NCBI GenBank assembly: GCA_000161775.1
Contig: GG704596.1
Location: forward strand, 747,825-811,824
Reading direction: 5' to 3'
Source of the DNA: Ruegeria lacuscaerulensis ITI-1157
GTDB taxonomy: Bacteria; Pseudomonadota; Alphaproteobacteria; Rhodobacterales; Rhodobacteraceae
Length of the DNA: 64,000 nt
In this document: positions 56,920-64,000 of the stretch, one piece after another
How positions within the stretch are numbered: position 1 is the stretch's first letter
Layout of the letters: each line of letters opens with the position of its first letter
The notes under the pieces: model-generated
What the model was told of the DNA's origin: nothing
What the model saw: the letters and a program-made list of their open reading frames with translations, nothing else
The model's database searches: none
Position numbers and translations under genes: made by a program

Positions 56920-59007
56920 GTGCCGAAACTTGACCCAAGGACCCTGTTTTCGCCCACGGTTCTGCTGGCGCTGGCGCTGATGACCGTGATCGTGATGATG
57001 ATCCTGCCGATGCCGTCCTGGGTGCTCGACATCGGGCTGGCGGCCTCGTTCGCGCTGGCGATTTTGATCTTCACCCTGACCCTTTTCATCGAACGCCCGC
57101 TGGATTTCTCGTCCTTCCCGACGATCCTGCTGGCTTCGCTGATGCTGCGGCTGTCGCTGAACGTGTCTTCGACCAAGCTGATCATCGGCCAGGGCCACAC
57201 CGGCCCCAATGCCGCCGGCGACGTGATCGAAGGCTTTGCCCAATTCGTCATGAGCGGCAGCATCTTCCTGGGTCTCGTCGTATTCGGCGTGCTGCTGATC
57301 GTGAATTTCATGGTCATCACCAAGGGCGCCGCGCGCATGGCCGAGGTCGGCGCAAGGTTCGCGCTGGACGGGATGCCGGGCAAGCAGCTGGCCATCGACG
57401 CCGACATGTCGGCCGGTGCGATCGACCACCAGCAGGCCAAGGAACGGCGCGAGCTTGAGCAGCAGGAAACCACGTTCTTCGGCTCGCTGGACGGAGCGTC
57501 GAAATTCGTCAAGGGCGATGCGGTCGCCGGGCTGCTGATCACTCTTCTGAACCTCGTGATGGGGCTGATCATGGGGGTGATCGTGCATGGCATGCCGGTT
57601 GCCTCGGCGTTCGAAACCTATGCCATCCTGACCGTGGGCGACGGGTTGGTGTCGCAGATTCCGGCCGTGATCATCTCAATCGCATCGGCCCTGTTGCTCG
57701 CGCGCGGCGGCACGCAGGGGGCCACCGACAACGCGTTGTTCTCGCAACTGGGCCGGCATCCCGCGGCGCTGGGCACGGTGGCGGTGCTGATGGCTCTGTT
57801 CGCGCTGGTGCCGGGCCTGCCCTTCCTGCCCTTCATTCTGGGCGGGGCGGTCCTGGGCTATGCCGCCTATCACGTTCACAAGAAACAGAAGGCCGAGGCC
57901 CTGGCCGCGCAATCGCCCACACCCGAAACCCAGGCGCCCTCCGCGCAGGCGATCGGCGACGTGCTGGATCTTGACGATGTGCACCTGGAATTCGCGCCCG
58001 ATCTCGTCAACATGGTTCTGAACCCCGGAACCGGCCTGGACGCGCGGATCGCCAACATGCGGACCTACGTCGCCTCGAGCTTTGGCCTGATCCTGCCCGA
58101 GATCCGCCTTACCGACCGAGCCGATCTGCCGACGGGCACCTATGTGATCAAGGTGCAGGGGGTCGAACAGGCCCGCGGCGTGCTGCACCCCGACCTGATC
58201 CTGGCGCTTGTTCAGGATGGCGCCGATCTTCTGCCCGACGGCAATGACGTGACCGAACCCGTCTATGGCGCCCCGGCCCGGTGGATTTTGCCCAAGGACC
58301 AGGAGGCCGCAGCCCTGAGCGGTGCCACCATCGTGACCCCGCCCGAAATTCTGGCCACGCATCTGCTGGAAATCATCAAACAGAACTTCTCGCGCCTGCT
58401 GACGCTGAAATCCTTGCGCCGCCTGCTGACCGAAATGACCCGTCTCAGCGATCCGGTGCGGGCCGAAGCCAACCGCAAGCTGCTGGACGAACTGATCCCC
58501 GACAAGGTTCCGATCGACACGCTGCATGCGGTGCTGCGCCTGCTGCTGGACGAGCGGGTCTCGATCCGCAACATGGCGCTGATCCTCGAAAGCGTGGCCG
58601 AGGCGAGGATGACCACGACCCAGCCCGAAGCCATCTGCGAGATCGTGCGCCAGCGGCTGGGTTTCCAACTGGTGGCCGAGTTGAAACGCGACGACGGTTC
58701 GATCCCGCTGATCCAACTGGCGCCGGAATGGGAAGAGACCTTCTCATCCTACCAGATTGACGCCCAACATGCCGGAATCGACGTGGCGCTGCCACCGAAC
58801 CTGTTCAACAAGTTGGCCGATGGCGCGATTGCGGCCATCTCGAAAACTGCGACGCAGGGCCTTTTTCCGGCATTGGTGACATCAAGCCGCCGTCGCCGGT
58901 TGCTGCGTACCATCCTTCATGCGCGAGGAGTTTCGAACCCGGTCCTCTCGTTTGAAGAAATTGGTCTCGAAGCTCGTCCGGCTTTGGTCGGGACGGTTCC
59001 GGCGTGA
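56920..59007 (+). CDS. flhA: Flagellar export gate protein FlhA
   Basis: A 695-residue protein, starting at GTG: eight membrane helices in the first ~330 residues with the conserved RMAEVGARFALDGMPGKQLAIDADMSAGAIDHQQAKERR loop, then a cytoplasmic domain (about 355-695) with VIKVQGVEQARGVLHPDLILAL. It is the main proton-driven gate of the flagellar type III exporter. GTGA overlap with fliR. Confidence 0.94.
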   Translation: MPKLDPRTLFSPTVLLALALMTVIVMMILPMPSWVLDIGLAASFALAILIFTLTLFIERPLDFSSFPTILLASLMLRLSLNVSSTKLIIGQGHTGPNAAGDVIEGFAQFVMSGSIFLGLVVFGVLLIVNFMVITKGAARMAEVGARFALDGMPGKQLAIDADMSAGAIDHQQAKERRELEQQETTFFGSLDGASKFVKGDAVAGLLITLLNLVMGLIMGVIVHGMPVASAFETYAILTVGDGLVSQIPAVIISIASALLLARGGTQGATDNALFSQLGRHPAALGTVAVLMALFALVPGLPFLPFILGGAVLGYAAYHVHKKQKAEALAAQSPTPETQAPSAQAIGDVLDLDDVHLEFAPDLVNMVLNPGTGLDARIANMRTYVASSFGLILPEIRLTDRADLPTGTYVIKVQGVEQARGVLHPDLILALVQDGADLLPDGNDVTEPVYGAPARWILPKDQEAAALSGATIVTPPEILATHLLEIIKQNFSRLLTLKSLRRLLTEMTRLSDPVRAEANRKLLDELIPDKVPIDTLHAVLRLLLDERVSIRNMALILESVAEARMTTTQPEAICEIVRQRLGFQLVAELKRDDGSIPLIQLAPEWEETFSSYQIDAQHAGIDVALPPNLFNKLADGAIAAISKTATQGLFPALVTSSRRRRLLRTILHARGVSNPVLSFEEIGLEARPALVGTVPA

Positions 59008-59777
59008 TCGCTGTTGTCCCCGGTCTTCTCGATGAGCTTGGCGGCGCCATCTGGCATGGTTTCGTCGTGTTTCTGCGTGTCTCCGCCGTGGTTTCATTGC
59101 TGCCTGCCTTCGGTGAGCGCAGCGTACCGACGCGCGTAAAACTGGGTGTGGCGGTGGCCTTCTCACTTGTGGTGGCGCCCGCTGTTCAAATAGAACCACT
59201 GGCGCCGGGAATGGCTGCAATGGTGCGGGTGATCACGGCGGAAACCCTGATCGGCCTAATACTTGGAGTTGGCCTGAGGCTGTTCGTTCTGGCGCTGCAG
59301 ACAGCCGGATCTGTCGCGGCACAATCCACGTCTTTGTCCCAAATTCTGGGAGGAGCCGCAGCTGACCCGTTGCCAGCCATGGGGTATCTGTTGACATTGG
59401 CCGGGCTTGCATTGGCAGTCCTCCTGAACCTTCACGTTCGCGCGGCGCAATTCCTCGTCCACAGCTATATGCTGTTTCCGGCAGGCATCGTGCCCGCGGC
59501 GTCGGATGTTTCGCAATGGGGCGTTGCGCAGATCGCCCACAGCTTTTCACTGGCCTTCGGGCTGGCTGCGCCCTTTGTCATCGCTTCGCTGATCTACAAT
59601 CTGGCTCTGGGCGTGATAAACCGGGCCATGCCGCAATTGATGGTTGCCTTCATCGGCGCGCCGGCAATCACTTTTGCCGGACTTTTCCTGTTGTTCGCAG
59701 GCACCCCCATCATCCTTTCGGTCTGGTCCGATGCCCTGCTCTCATTCCTGAATGACCCAACGCGAGTCACGCCATGA
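59004..59777 (+). CDS. fliR: Flagellar export protein FliR
   Basis: A 257-residue membrane protein starting at GTG, overlapping the flhA stop. Six membrane helices; FLRVSAVVSLLPAFGERSVPTRVKLGVAVAFSLVVAP, then GLILGVGLRLFVLALQTAGSVAAQSTSLSQ and NLALGVINRAMPQLMVAFIGAPAI are typical. Part of the export gate complex with FliP and FliQ. Confidence 0.92.
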   Translation: MIAVVPGLLDELGGAIWHGFVVFLRVSAVVSLLPAFGERSVPTRVKLGVAVAFSLVVAPAVQIEPLAPGMAAMVRVITAETLIGLILGVGLRLFVLALQTAGSVAAQSTSLSQILGGAAADPLPAMGYLLTLAGLALAVLLNLHVRAAQFLVHSYMLFPAGIVPAASDVSQWGVAQIAHSFSLAFGLAAPFVIASLIYNLALGVINRAMPQLMVAFIGAPAITFAGLFLLFAGTPIILSVWSDALLSFLNDPTRVTP

Positions 59778-60859
59778 GCGGTCAGGACGATGACAGCGAC
59801 AAGTCATTCGAGGCGACGCCGCAAAAGCTTCAGAAGGCGCGTGAAAAGGGCGAGGTCGTCAAGTCCAACGACTTGTCCGCCGTCGCCGCCTATGCCGGCC
59901 TGACGATCGCCCTGCTGGCAGCCGGGCAGTATTCAGCCGTCCATCTCGGGACGGCTTTGATGGTTTTGGTTGATCAATCGCCGAGCCTCTCGTCTCTGTT
60001 GGTCGAGGGCGCGTCAACAGGACCGGTGCTGGGCCTTCTGAAAGCTGTAGCCCTGTCGGCGGGTACGTTGCTGGCGGTGCCGACCGTTGTCGTCCTGTTG
60101 AACCTGCTCGCGCAGAGAGCCATTGTTTTTGCTCCGTCCAAGTTGAAGCCCAAGCCGTCCAGAATCTCGATCCCGTCGAACGCCAAGAACAAGTTCGGTC
60201 GCGGTGGATTGTTCGAGTTCCTGAAAAGCTTCGTCAAGTTGGTGATCTATTGCGCATGCCTGGCTCTGTTCCTTCAAGCGAACCTGTCGCAAATCCTGTC
60301 AGCTGCGGCCGCACCGCCGCGGGCATCGATCTTGTTGATGATGAACCTGTTGTTTCACTTTCTGTTTATCGTCGTCGCCATAACGCTGGCCATCGGGGTT
60401 ATCGACTACCTGTGGCAATACTCCGAGCACATGCGAAAGAACCGCATGTCGCGCAAGGAGTTGCAGGACGAAACCAAAGACTCGGAAGGCGACCCGCATG
60501 TGAAACAGCATCGAAGACAACGCGCCCAGGAAATTGCGACCAGCCAGATGATGTCCGATGTACCAAAGGCGGACGTGGTGATCGTGAACCCCACGCACTA
60601 TGCGGTGGTATTGAAATGGGATCGCACACCCGGAACCGCGCCGGTCTGTGTCGCCAAGGGTGTTGACGAGGTGGCTGCCACGATTCGCTCCATCGCGATC
60701 GAGGCCGGGGTTCCCCTCCACTCCGATCCGCCGACCGCCCGCGCCCTGCACGCCACGGTCGAAATCGGGCAAGAAATTCCGGAAGACTACTACCGCCCCG
60801 TCGCCGCAGCCATCCGCTTTGCCGAGGCCATGCGCAAACGAGCGAAAGGAGGTATATGA
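59774..60859 (+). CDS. flhB: Flagellar export protein FlhB
   Basis: A 361-residue membrane protein: EATPQKLQKAREKGEVVKSNDL at the start, four membrane helices, then a cytoplasmic domain with the self-cleavage site VIVNPTHYAVVLKWD near residue 275. It controls the switch from rod/hook to filament export. ATGA overlap with fliR. Confidence 0.94.
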   Translation: MSGQDDDSDKSFEATPQKLQKAREKGEVVKSNDLSAVAAYAGLTIALLAAGQYSAVHLGTALMVLVDQSPSLSSLLVEGASTGPVLGLLKAVALSAGTLLAVPTVVVLLNLLAQRAIVFAPSKLKPKPSRISIPSNAKNKFGRGGLFEFLKSFVKLVIYCACLALFLQANLSQILSAAAAPPRASILLMMNLLFHFLFIVVAITLAIGVIDYLWQYSEHMRKNRMSRKELQDETKDSEGDPHVKQHRRQRAQEIATSQMMSDVPKADVVIVNPTHYAVVLKWDRTPGTAPVCVAKGVDEVAATIRSIAIEAGVPLHSDPPTARALHATVEIGQEIPEDYYRPVAAAIRFAEAMRKRAKGGI

Positions 60860-61251
60860 TGAAAGCCGACAAGCTGACTGATCTCGCGGCAGTGACCGAG
60901 GCGGCCTTCCACAAGGAGTATCAAGTGCTGCGCCCCGTTTTGGAAAGAGAGGCCCAAATCCAGGATCAACTGTCGCGGCTTGACGCCCAATTGAAGCAAG
61001 TGCAGTCCAGCGCAAGCGTCACCGAGAGCTATAGGATTGCCGGCGCGGATGTGCTGTGGCACCAGTGGGAGGCAGCAACGCGCCGGGCCCTGAACACTGA
61101 ACTGGCGCGCGTCAGGTCCCAAAAGCTTGCAATGATGGAGGATTTGCGCCTTGCTTTCGGCAGAAGGCAAGCCGTTGAGGCTCTGGCCAGAAAACAACGG
61201 TGCGAAAAACGCCGGAACATACAGAGAAGATCCGGCTTAGATGGCTGTTGA
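60859..61251 (+). CDS. FliJ-like coiled-coil protein
   Basis: A 130-residue highly charged protein with long helices (AAVTEAAFHKEYQVLRPVLEREAQIQDQLSRLDAQLKQVQ ... HQWEAATRRALNTELARVRSQKLAMMEDLRLAFGRRQAVEALARKQ), like FliJ-type or other flagellar export chaperones. Not recognised by sequence. AGGAGGT lies 5 bases before the ATG at 60859; an ATG at 60856 is also possible. Overlaps flhB end and converges on fliL. Confidence 0.5.
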   Translation: MKADKLTDLAAVTEAAFHKEYQVLRPVLEREAQIQDQLSRLDAQLKQVQSSASVTESYRIAGADVLWHQWEAATRRALNTELARVRSQKLAMMEDLRLAFGRRQAVEALARKQRCEKRRNIQRRSGLDGC

Positions 61252-61272
61252 ACTGGATCACTTGGAAGACGG

Positions 61273-61803
61273 TCAGGTGTCCTGACGACTCACGCTCATA
61301 ATCAGAACCCGGTTCACATCTTCACCCAGATTTTTCTTGGCCGCTTCCAAAAGCGATCTGCGCAGAACTCCCAGGTTGTCCGACCGGGTGAATTCCCGAT
61401 CGAACCCACCCATGTTCGCGTGATCGAACAGCACCTGCAGAAACGCGTCCCGCAACTTCGGCTCGACCTCGAAAAACTCCTCGGACAAGCCGGGACGGGT
61501 TTCGAGGCTCAGCGACAATGTCACCAAGGCTTCGATCTCATCCGACCGCACGACCGGAACAACAAACTGCTTGGTCATCTTCAGGTACTCAAAGGCACCG
61601 TCCTTTTCATCTTTCCCGGCACCGTGCGCCTTTGAGGACTTGTCGTTCACCTTGGTATCCGTCTGAGTATCGCCCTTCTTTCCGTCCGGGCTGTCGCTGC
61701 TGTCGTGTTCTTCGGGCGCACCGGCAGGCGTCAGAAATACTCCCGCCGCCACCCCGGCAACCAGTCCTGCGATCAGAAACACGATTGGCAAAATCATTTT
61801 CAT
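61273..61803 (-). CDS. fliL: Flagellar basal body protein FliL
   Basis: A 176-residue protein: an N-terminal membrane helix (residues 4-24), a charged linker rich in Asp, Lys and Ser, and a periplasmic FliL domain (about 80-176, KFVVPVVRSDEIEALVTLSLSLETRPGLSEEFFEVEPKLRDAFLQVLFDHANMGGFD). It supports stator function. It starts 12 bases after flgH. Confidence 0.85.
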   Translation of the reverse strand: MKMILPIVFLIAGLVAGVAAGVFLTPAGAPEEHDSSDSPDGKKGDTQTDTKVNDKSSKAHGAGKDEKDGAFEYLKMTKQFVVPVVRSDEIEALVTLSLSLETRPGLSEEFFEVEPKLRDAFLQVLFDHANMGGFDREFTRSDNLGVLRRSLLEAAKKNLGEDVNRVLIMSVSRQDT

Positions 61804-61815
61804 CTCGGTTGATCC

Positions 61816-62544
61816 TCAGAACGGCAACAACGCATCCAGAACCTGCTGCCCGTATCTGGGCTGTTGGACGTCGGAAATCTGTCCGCGCCCACCATACGAC
61901 ACACGGGCCGAGGCGATCTTGTCGTAGGTAATCTCATTCTGGCGTGAAATGTCCTGGGGCCGCACATAGCCGGATACGAGCAACTCGCGCAGTTCGAAAT
62001 TCACCCGCAACTCCTGCGACCCGGCAATCGACAGAACGCCATTCGGCAGAATATCCACAACCGTCGCGGCCACGCGCAAAGTCAGCTTTTCTTTCCTCTT
62101 GACCGAGCCCTTGCCCTTGCTGACGGACGCAGAGTCGATCGAGACAGCCTCATCCAGAGAAGCGCCTTCCGGCAAGTGCCCCGCCACCCGCTGCGGCAAC
62201 CCGAACAAACCCGGGACCTGCAGATCCTCCGAGCCGCTCCGGGAACGGCTCGTATCATTGGATATCTCGGCTTTTTCGTCCAATTCGATGACGACGGTCA
62301 GAATGTCGCCTTTTTTCATCGCGCGTTGATCACCCAACAGCGATTGCTGCCCACCGCTCCAAAGAGATGAACGATCCACCGCCCGTTGCGGTTGTGTGTG
62401 CATGGGCAGACCCGGCCAGAGCATTGCAACATGTTCCGGAGACTCGGTATTGGGCGAAAGACTGGGTGGCTTGCCCAAATGATCCAGTCGACCGCACGCG
62501 CTCAGGGCCAAGACCGCGACAAGCAGATTTGAGAGTTTCGTCAT
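61816..62544 (-). CDS. flgH: Flagellar L-ring protein FlgH
   Basis: A 242-residue lipoprotein: signal TKLSNLLVAVLALSAC with lipobox LSAC, then the FlgH domain (SLWSGGQQSLLGDQRAMKKGDILTVVIELDEKAEISND ... LTLRVAATVVDILPNGVLSIAGSQELRVNFELRELLVSGYVRPQDI ... ISYGGRGQISDVQQPRYGQQ-like end). It forms the outer-membrane L ring. One-base contact with flgA. Confidence 0.9.
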   Translation of the reverse strand: MTKLSNLLVAVLALSACGRLDHLGKPPSLSPNTESPEHVAMLWPGLPMHTQPQRAVDRSSLWSGGQQSLLGDQRAMKKGDILTVVIELDEKAEISNDTSRSRSGSEDLQVPGLFGLPQRVAGHLPEGASLDEAVSIDSASVSKGKGSVKRKEKLTLRVAATVVDILPNGVLSIAGSQELRVNFELRELLVSGYVRPQDISRQNEITYDKIASARVSYGGRGQISDVQQPRYGQQVLDALLPF

Positions 62545-62960
62545 CAGTTCACCTCGATTTGTCCGTCTGGCCCGACTTTGCCCGTCACGGCTGAACGTGA
62601 GGACAAATTCATGGCCCGAATCCTTTCGCCGACTGCGCCCCGCCCCAAGGCGCGGCCCTCGACCTCTATGGTCAGGCCATTCTTCACGAACACCAGCGTT
62701 ACGAGATCGTTGCGATCAACGACAGCGGGCGCTCGAACATCGGAAGCCCGTATGGGGCGGCCGGGATACAGGGCGATTCGTGCCTCCTGTCCAACCAGCA
62801 GGTCCGGATCCTCGACTGCGCCCGCCACATCTCCGGGTTGTATCTTCAGATCCTCCGCCGTTATGACTTCCTTCGCGCGGATCGTTCGCGTGGGCACGAC
62901 GACATTCGCCTGCGCGAATAGCGGGCACAACAGACAGACCATGAGAAACAGAACCCGCAT
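62544..62960 (-). CDS. flgA: Flagellar P-ring assembly chaperone FlgA
   Basis: A 138-residue secreted protein: signal MRVLFLMVCLLCPLFAQA, then a SAF domain (RTIRAKEVITAEDLKIQPGDVAGAVEDPDLLVGQEARIALYPGRPIRASDVRAP) typical of FlgA, the chaperone for the P ring. Short compared with enterobacterial FlgA, as usual in this group. ATGA overlap with flgG. Confidence 0.88.
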   Translation of the reverse strand: MRVLFLMVCLLCPLFAQANVVVPTRTIRAKEVITAEDLKIQPGDVAGAVEDPDLLVGQEARIALYPGRPIRASDVRAPAVVDRNDLVTLVFVKNGLTIEVEGRALGRGAVGERIRAMNLSSRSAVTGKVGPDGQIEVN

Positions 62961-63745
62961 CACCGCACCTGGGTTGTCGCGCCCATCATCTGATCGACGG
63001 CCGAGATTACTTTGGCGTTCATTTCATATCCGCGCTGCGCTTCGATCAATTCAGTTACCTCGCGCACCGCATCCACCGAACTGTCTTCCAGGTAGCCCTG
63101 CCGCAACGTGCCCAGCCCATCCTCGCCCGGTGTTCCCACGATCGGCGCACCCGAGGCTTCGGTTTCCTTGAACAGATTGCTGCCGATCGCTTCGAGCCCC
63201 TTTGCGTTCGAGAAACTCGCCAACGTGAACTCGCCCAACAATTGCCCTTCGGCGGTGTCGTCGAAATAGGCATAGACCTCGCCCGCCGCGTTGATTGAAA
63301 TCGAGCGCGCGTCATCGGGTATCGTGATCTCAGGAACCACCGGGAACCCGTCGGACGTGACGATCAATCCCTCCGCCGAGCGCTTGAGACTTCCATCACG
63401 GGTATAGGCCGACTGCCCGTTGGGCAGCGTCACCTCCAGATACCCGCGCCCTTCGATGGCGATATCCAGATCGCTGCCCGTCGCCGAGAGCGCACCCTGG
63501 GCCAATTGCACGGTGACCGCCGCCGGGCGAACCCCCAGACCCAGCTGGATTCCCGTGGGCAGAACGGTACCGTCCGAAGCGTTGACCGTTCCGGCCCGCG
63601 CCATCTGCTGATAGTGCAGATCCGCGAACTCGGCGCGCCGCGCATTGTAGCCGGTGGTGTTCATGTTCGCGAGGTTGTTCGAGATGGTTTCGACCCGCAT
63701 CTGCTGGGCCGACATTCCGGTCGCGGCAATCTTGAGAGCTCGCAT
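62960..63745 (-). CDS. flgG: Flagellar distal rod protein FlgG
   Basis: A 261-residue rod protein: MRALKIAATGMSAQQMRVETISNNLANMNTTGYNARRAEFADLHYQQ at the start and VTELIEAQRGYEMNAKVISAVDQMMGATTQ at the end, the paired helices of the rod/hook family. The start at 63745 fits homologues; a GTG at 63751 with closer GGAG is possible. Overlaps flgA. Confidence 0.93.
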   Translation of the reverse strand: MRALKIAATGMSAQQMRVETISNNLANMNTTGYNARRAEFADLHYQQMARAGTVNASDGTVLPTGIQLGLGVRPAAVTVQLAQGALSATGSDLDIAIEGRGYLEVTLPNGQSAYTRDGSLKRSAEGLIVTSDGFPVVPEITIPDDARSISINAAGEVYAYFDDTAEGQLLGEFTLASFSNAKGLEAIGSNLFKETEASGAPIVGTPGEDGLGTLRQGYLEDSSVDAVREVTELIEAQRGYEMNAKVISAVDQMMGATTQVR

Positions 63746-63770
63746 TTTCACATTCTCCTGCTGCTTGAGA

Positions 63771-64000
63771 TCAGCGCATCAAGGTTTTCAGGGCGCCGCG
63801 GATTCTTTCGTCCTCGGCCTCGAGAAAGCTTTGACCCAGTTCGTAGGCACGCTGAATCTCGATAAGCTTGGTGACCTGGTCGATCGCATTGACATTCGAC
63901 CCTTCGAGGAACCGATGCAGCACCACCGGCTGCTCCACCGGCTCAACTTCACCGTCAGGTCGGAACAAGGTGCTCGCTTCGCGCACCAGGTTCGTCCCGT
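63771..64000 (-). CDS. flgF: Flagellar proximal rod protein FlgF (partial)
   Basis: The C-terminal ~75 residues of a rod protein of the FlgF type; the frame is open to the window end. The terminal helix motif VTKLIEIQRAYELGQSFLEAEDERIRGALKTLMR matches the FlgF C-terminus. The order flgF-flgG-flgA-flgH is usual. Confidence 0.82.
   Translation of the reverse strand, partial: GTNLVREASTLFRPDGEVEPVEQPVVLHRFLEGSNVNAIDQVTKLIEIQRAYELGQSFLEAEDERIRGALKTLMR

Overview
The window looks like chromosomal DNA from a marine alphaproteobacterium of the Rhodobacteraceae (Roseobacter group). This is inferred from the high GC content, the dnaA-dnaN-recF-gyrB replication cluster, the ubiE-ubiB, kbl-tdh and kynA gene pairs, the alphaproteobacterial flagellar layout, and a Rhodobacter-type prophage tail block. 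No database search was possible; family names rest on motifs and recalled homologues.

Layout. 1-305: the 3' end of a sensor kinase. 432-3771: a collapsed prophage in which a serine-recombinase fragment is fused head-on to tail-gene fragments. It carries an opposite-strand GIY-YIG-like gene, and its tail-chaperone pair is joined by a textbook A AAA AAC -1 slippery site. 3795-7606: a four-gene operon, mgtE / retropepsin-like protease / rimK / aspartoacylase-like, probably a glutamate-tagging and trimming system. 7689-11863: a small unknown gene and a pqiA-pqiA-pqiB-pqiC lipid-transport operon. 11990-14423: an IS5-family element whose left terminal inverted repeat has been split by an IS1111-type (IS110 family) element; both transposases are dead. 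14619-23101: gyrB, a TetR/AhpD-like divergent pair, recF, dnaN, dnaA and rpsT. 23332-33478: a frameshifted enoyl-CoA hydratase, mutM, ubiE-ubiB, a thiolase, an XRE-cupin regulator, kbl-tdh (threonine breakdown) and kynA plus a formamidase-like hydrolase (tryptophan breakdown). 33531-38941: the rimP-nusA-ylxR-infB operon with a probable terminator or attenuator in its leader. 38942-47666: pip and a short substrate-binding protein, ubiG, marR, a nitrilase-family amidase, grxC, comF, a methyltransferase, hemH, a 60-residue exported peptide, an L,D-transpeptidase and a CAP-domain lipoprotein. 47709 to about 49310: a second, different IS110-family element with a nonsense codon. 49320-54104: ptsN, hpf, lptB-lptA-lptC, kdsD and a short RNase D (lipopolysaccharide export and Kdo synthesis). 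54335-56138: an MFS exporter with a histidine-rich tail and an Lrp regulator. 56209-64000: a lytic transglycosylase followed by flhA-fliR-flhB and a FliJ-like gene, converging on fliL-flgH-flgA-flgG-flgF.

Most of the window is conserved housekeeping. The accessory content is confined to the prophage scar (0.4-3.8 kb), the nested insertion sequences (12.0-14.4 kb) and the second IS110 element (47.7-49.3 kb), and all three are decaying. No tRNA, rRNA or CRISPR array was seen. The most unusual observations are the nested IS insertion with possible guide matches in its non-coding end, the phage -1 frameshift site, the tagging operon with mgtE, and the rimP leader hairpins.
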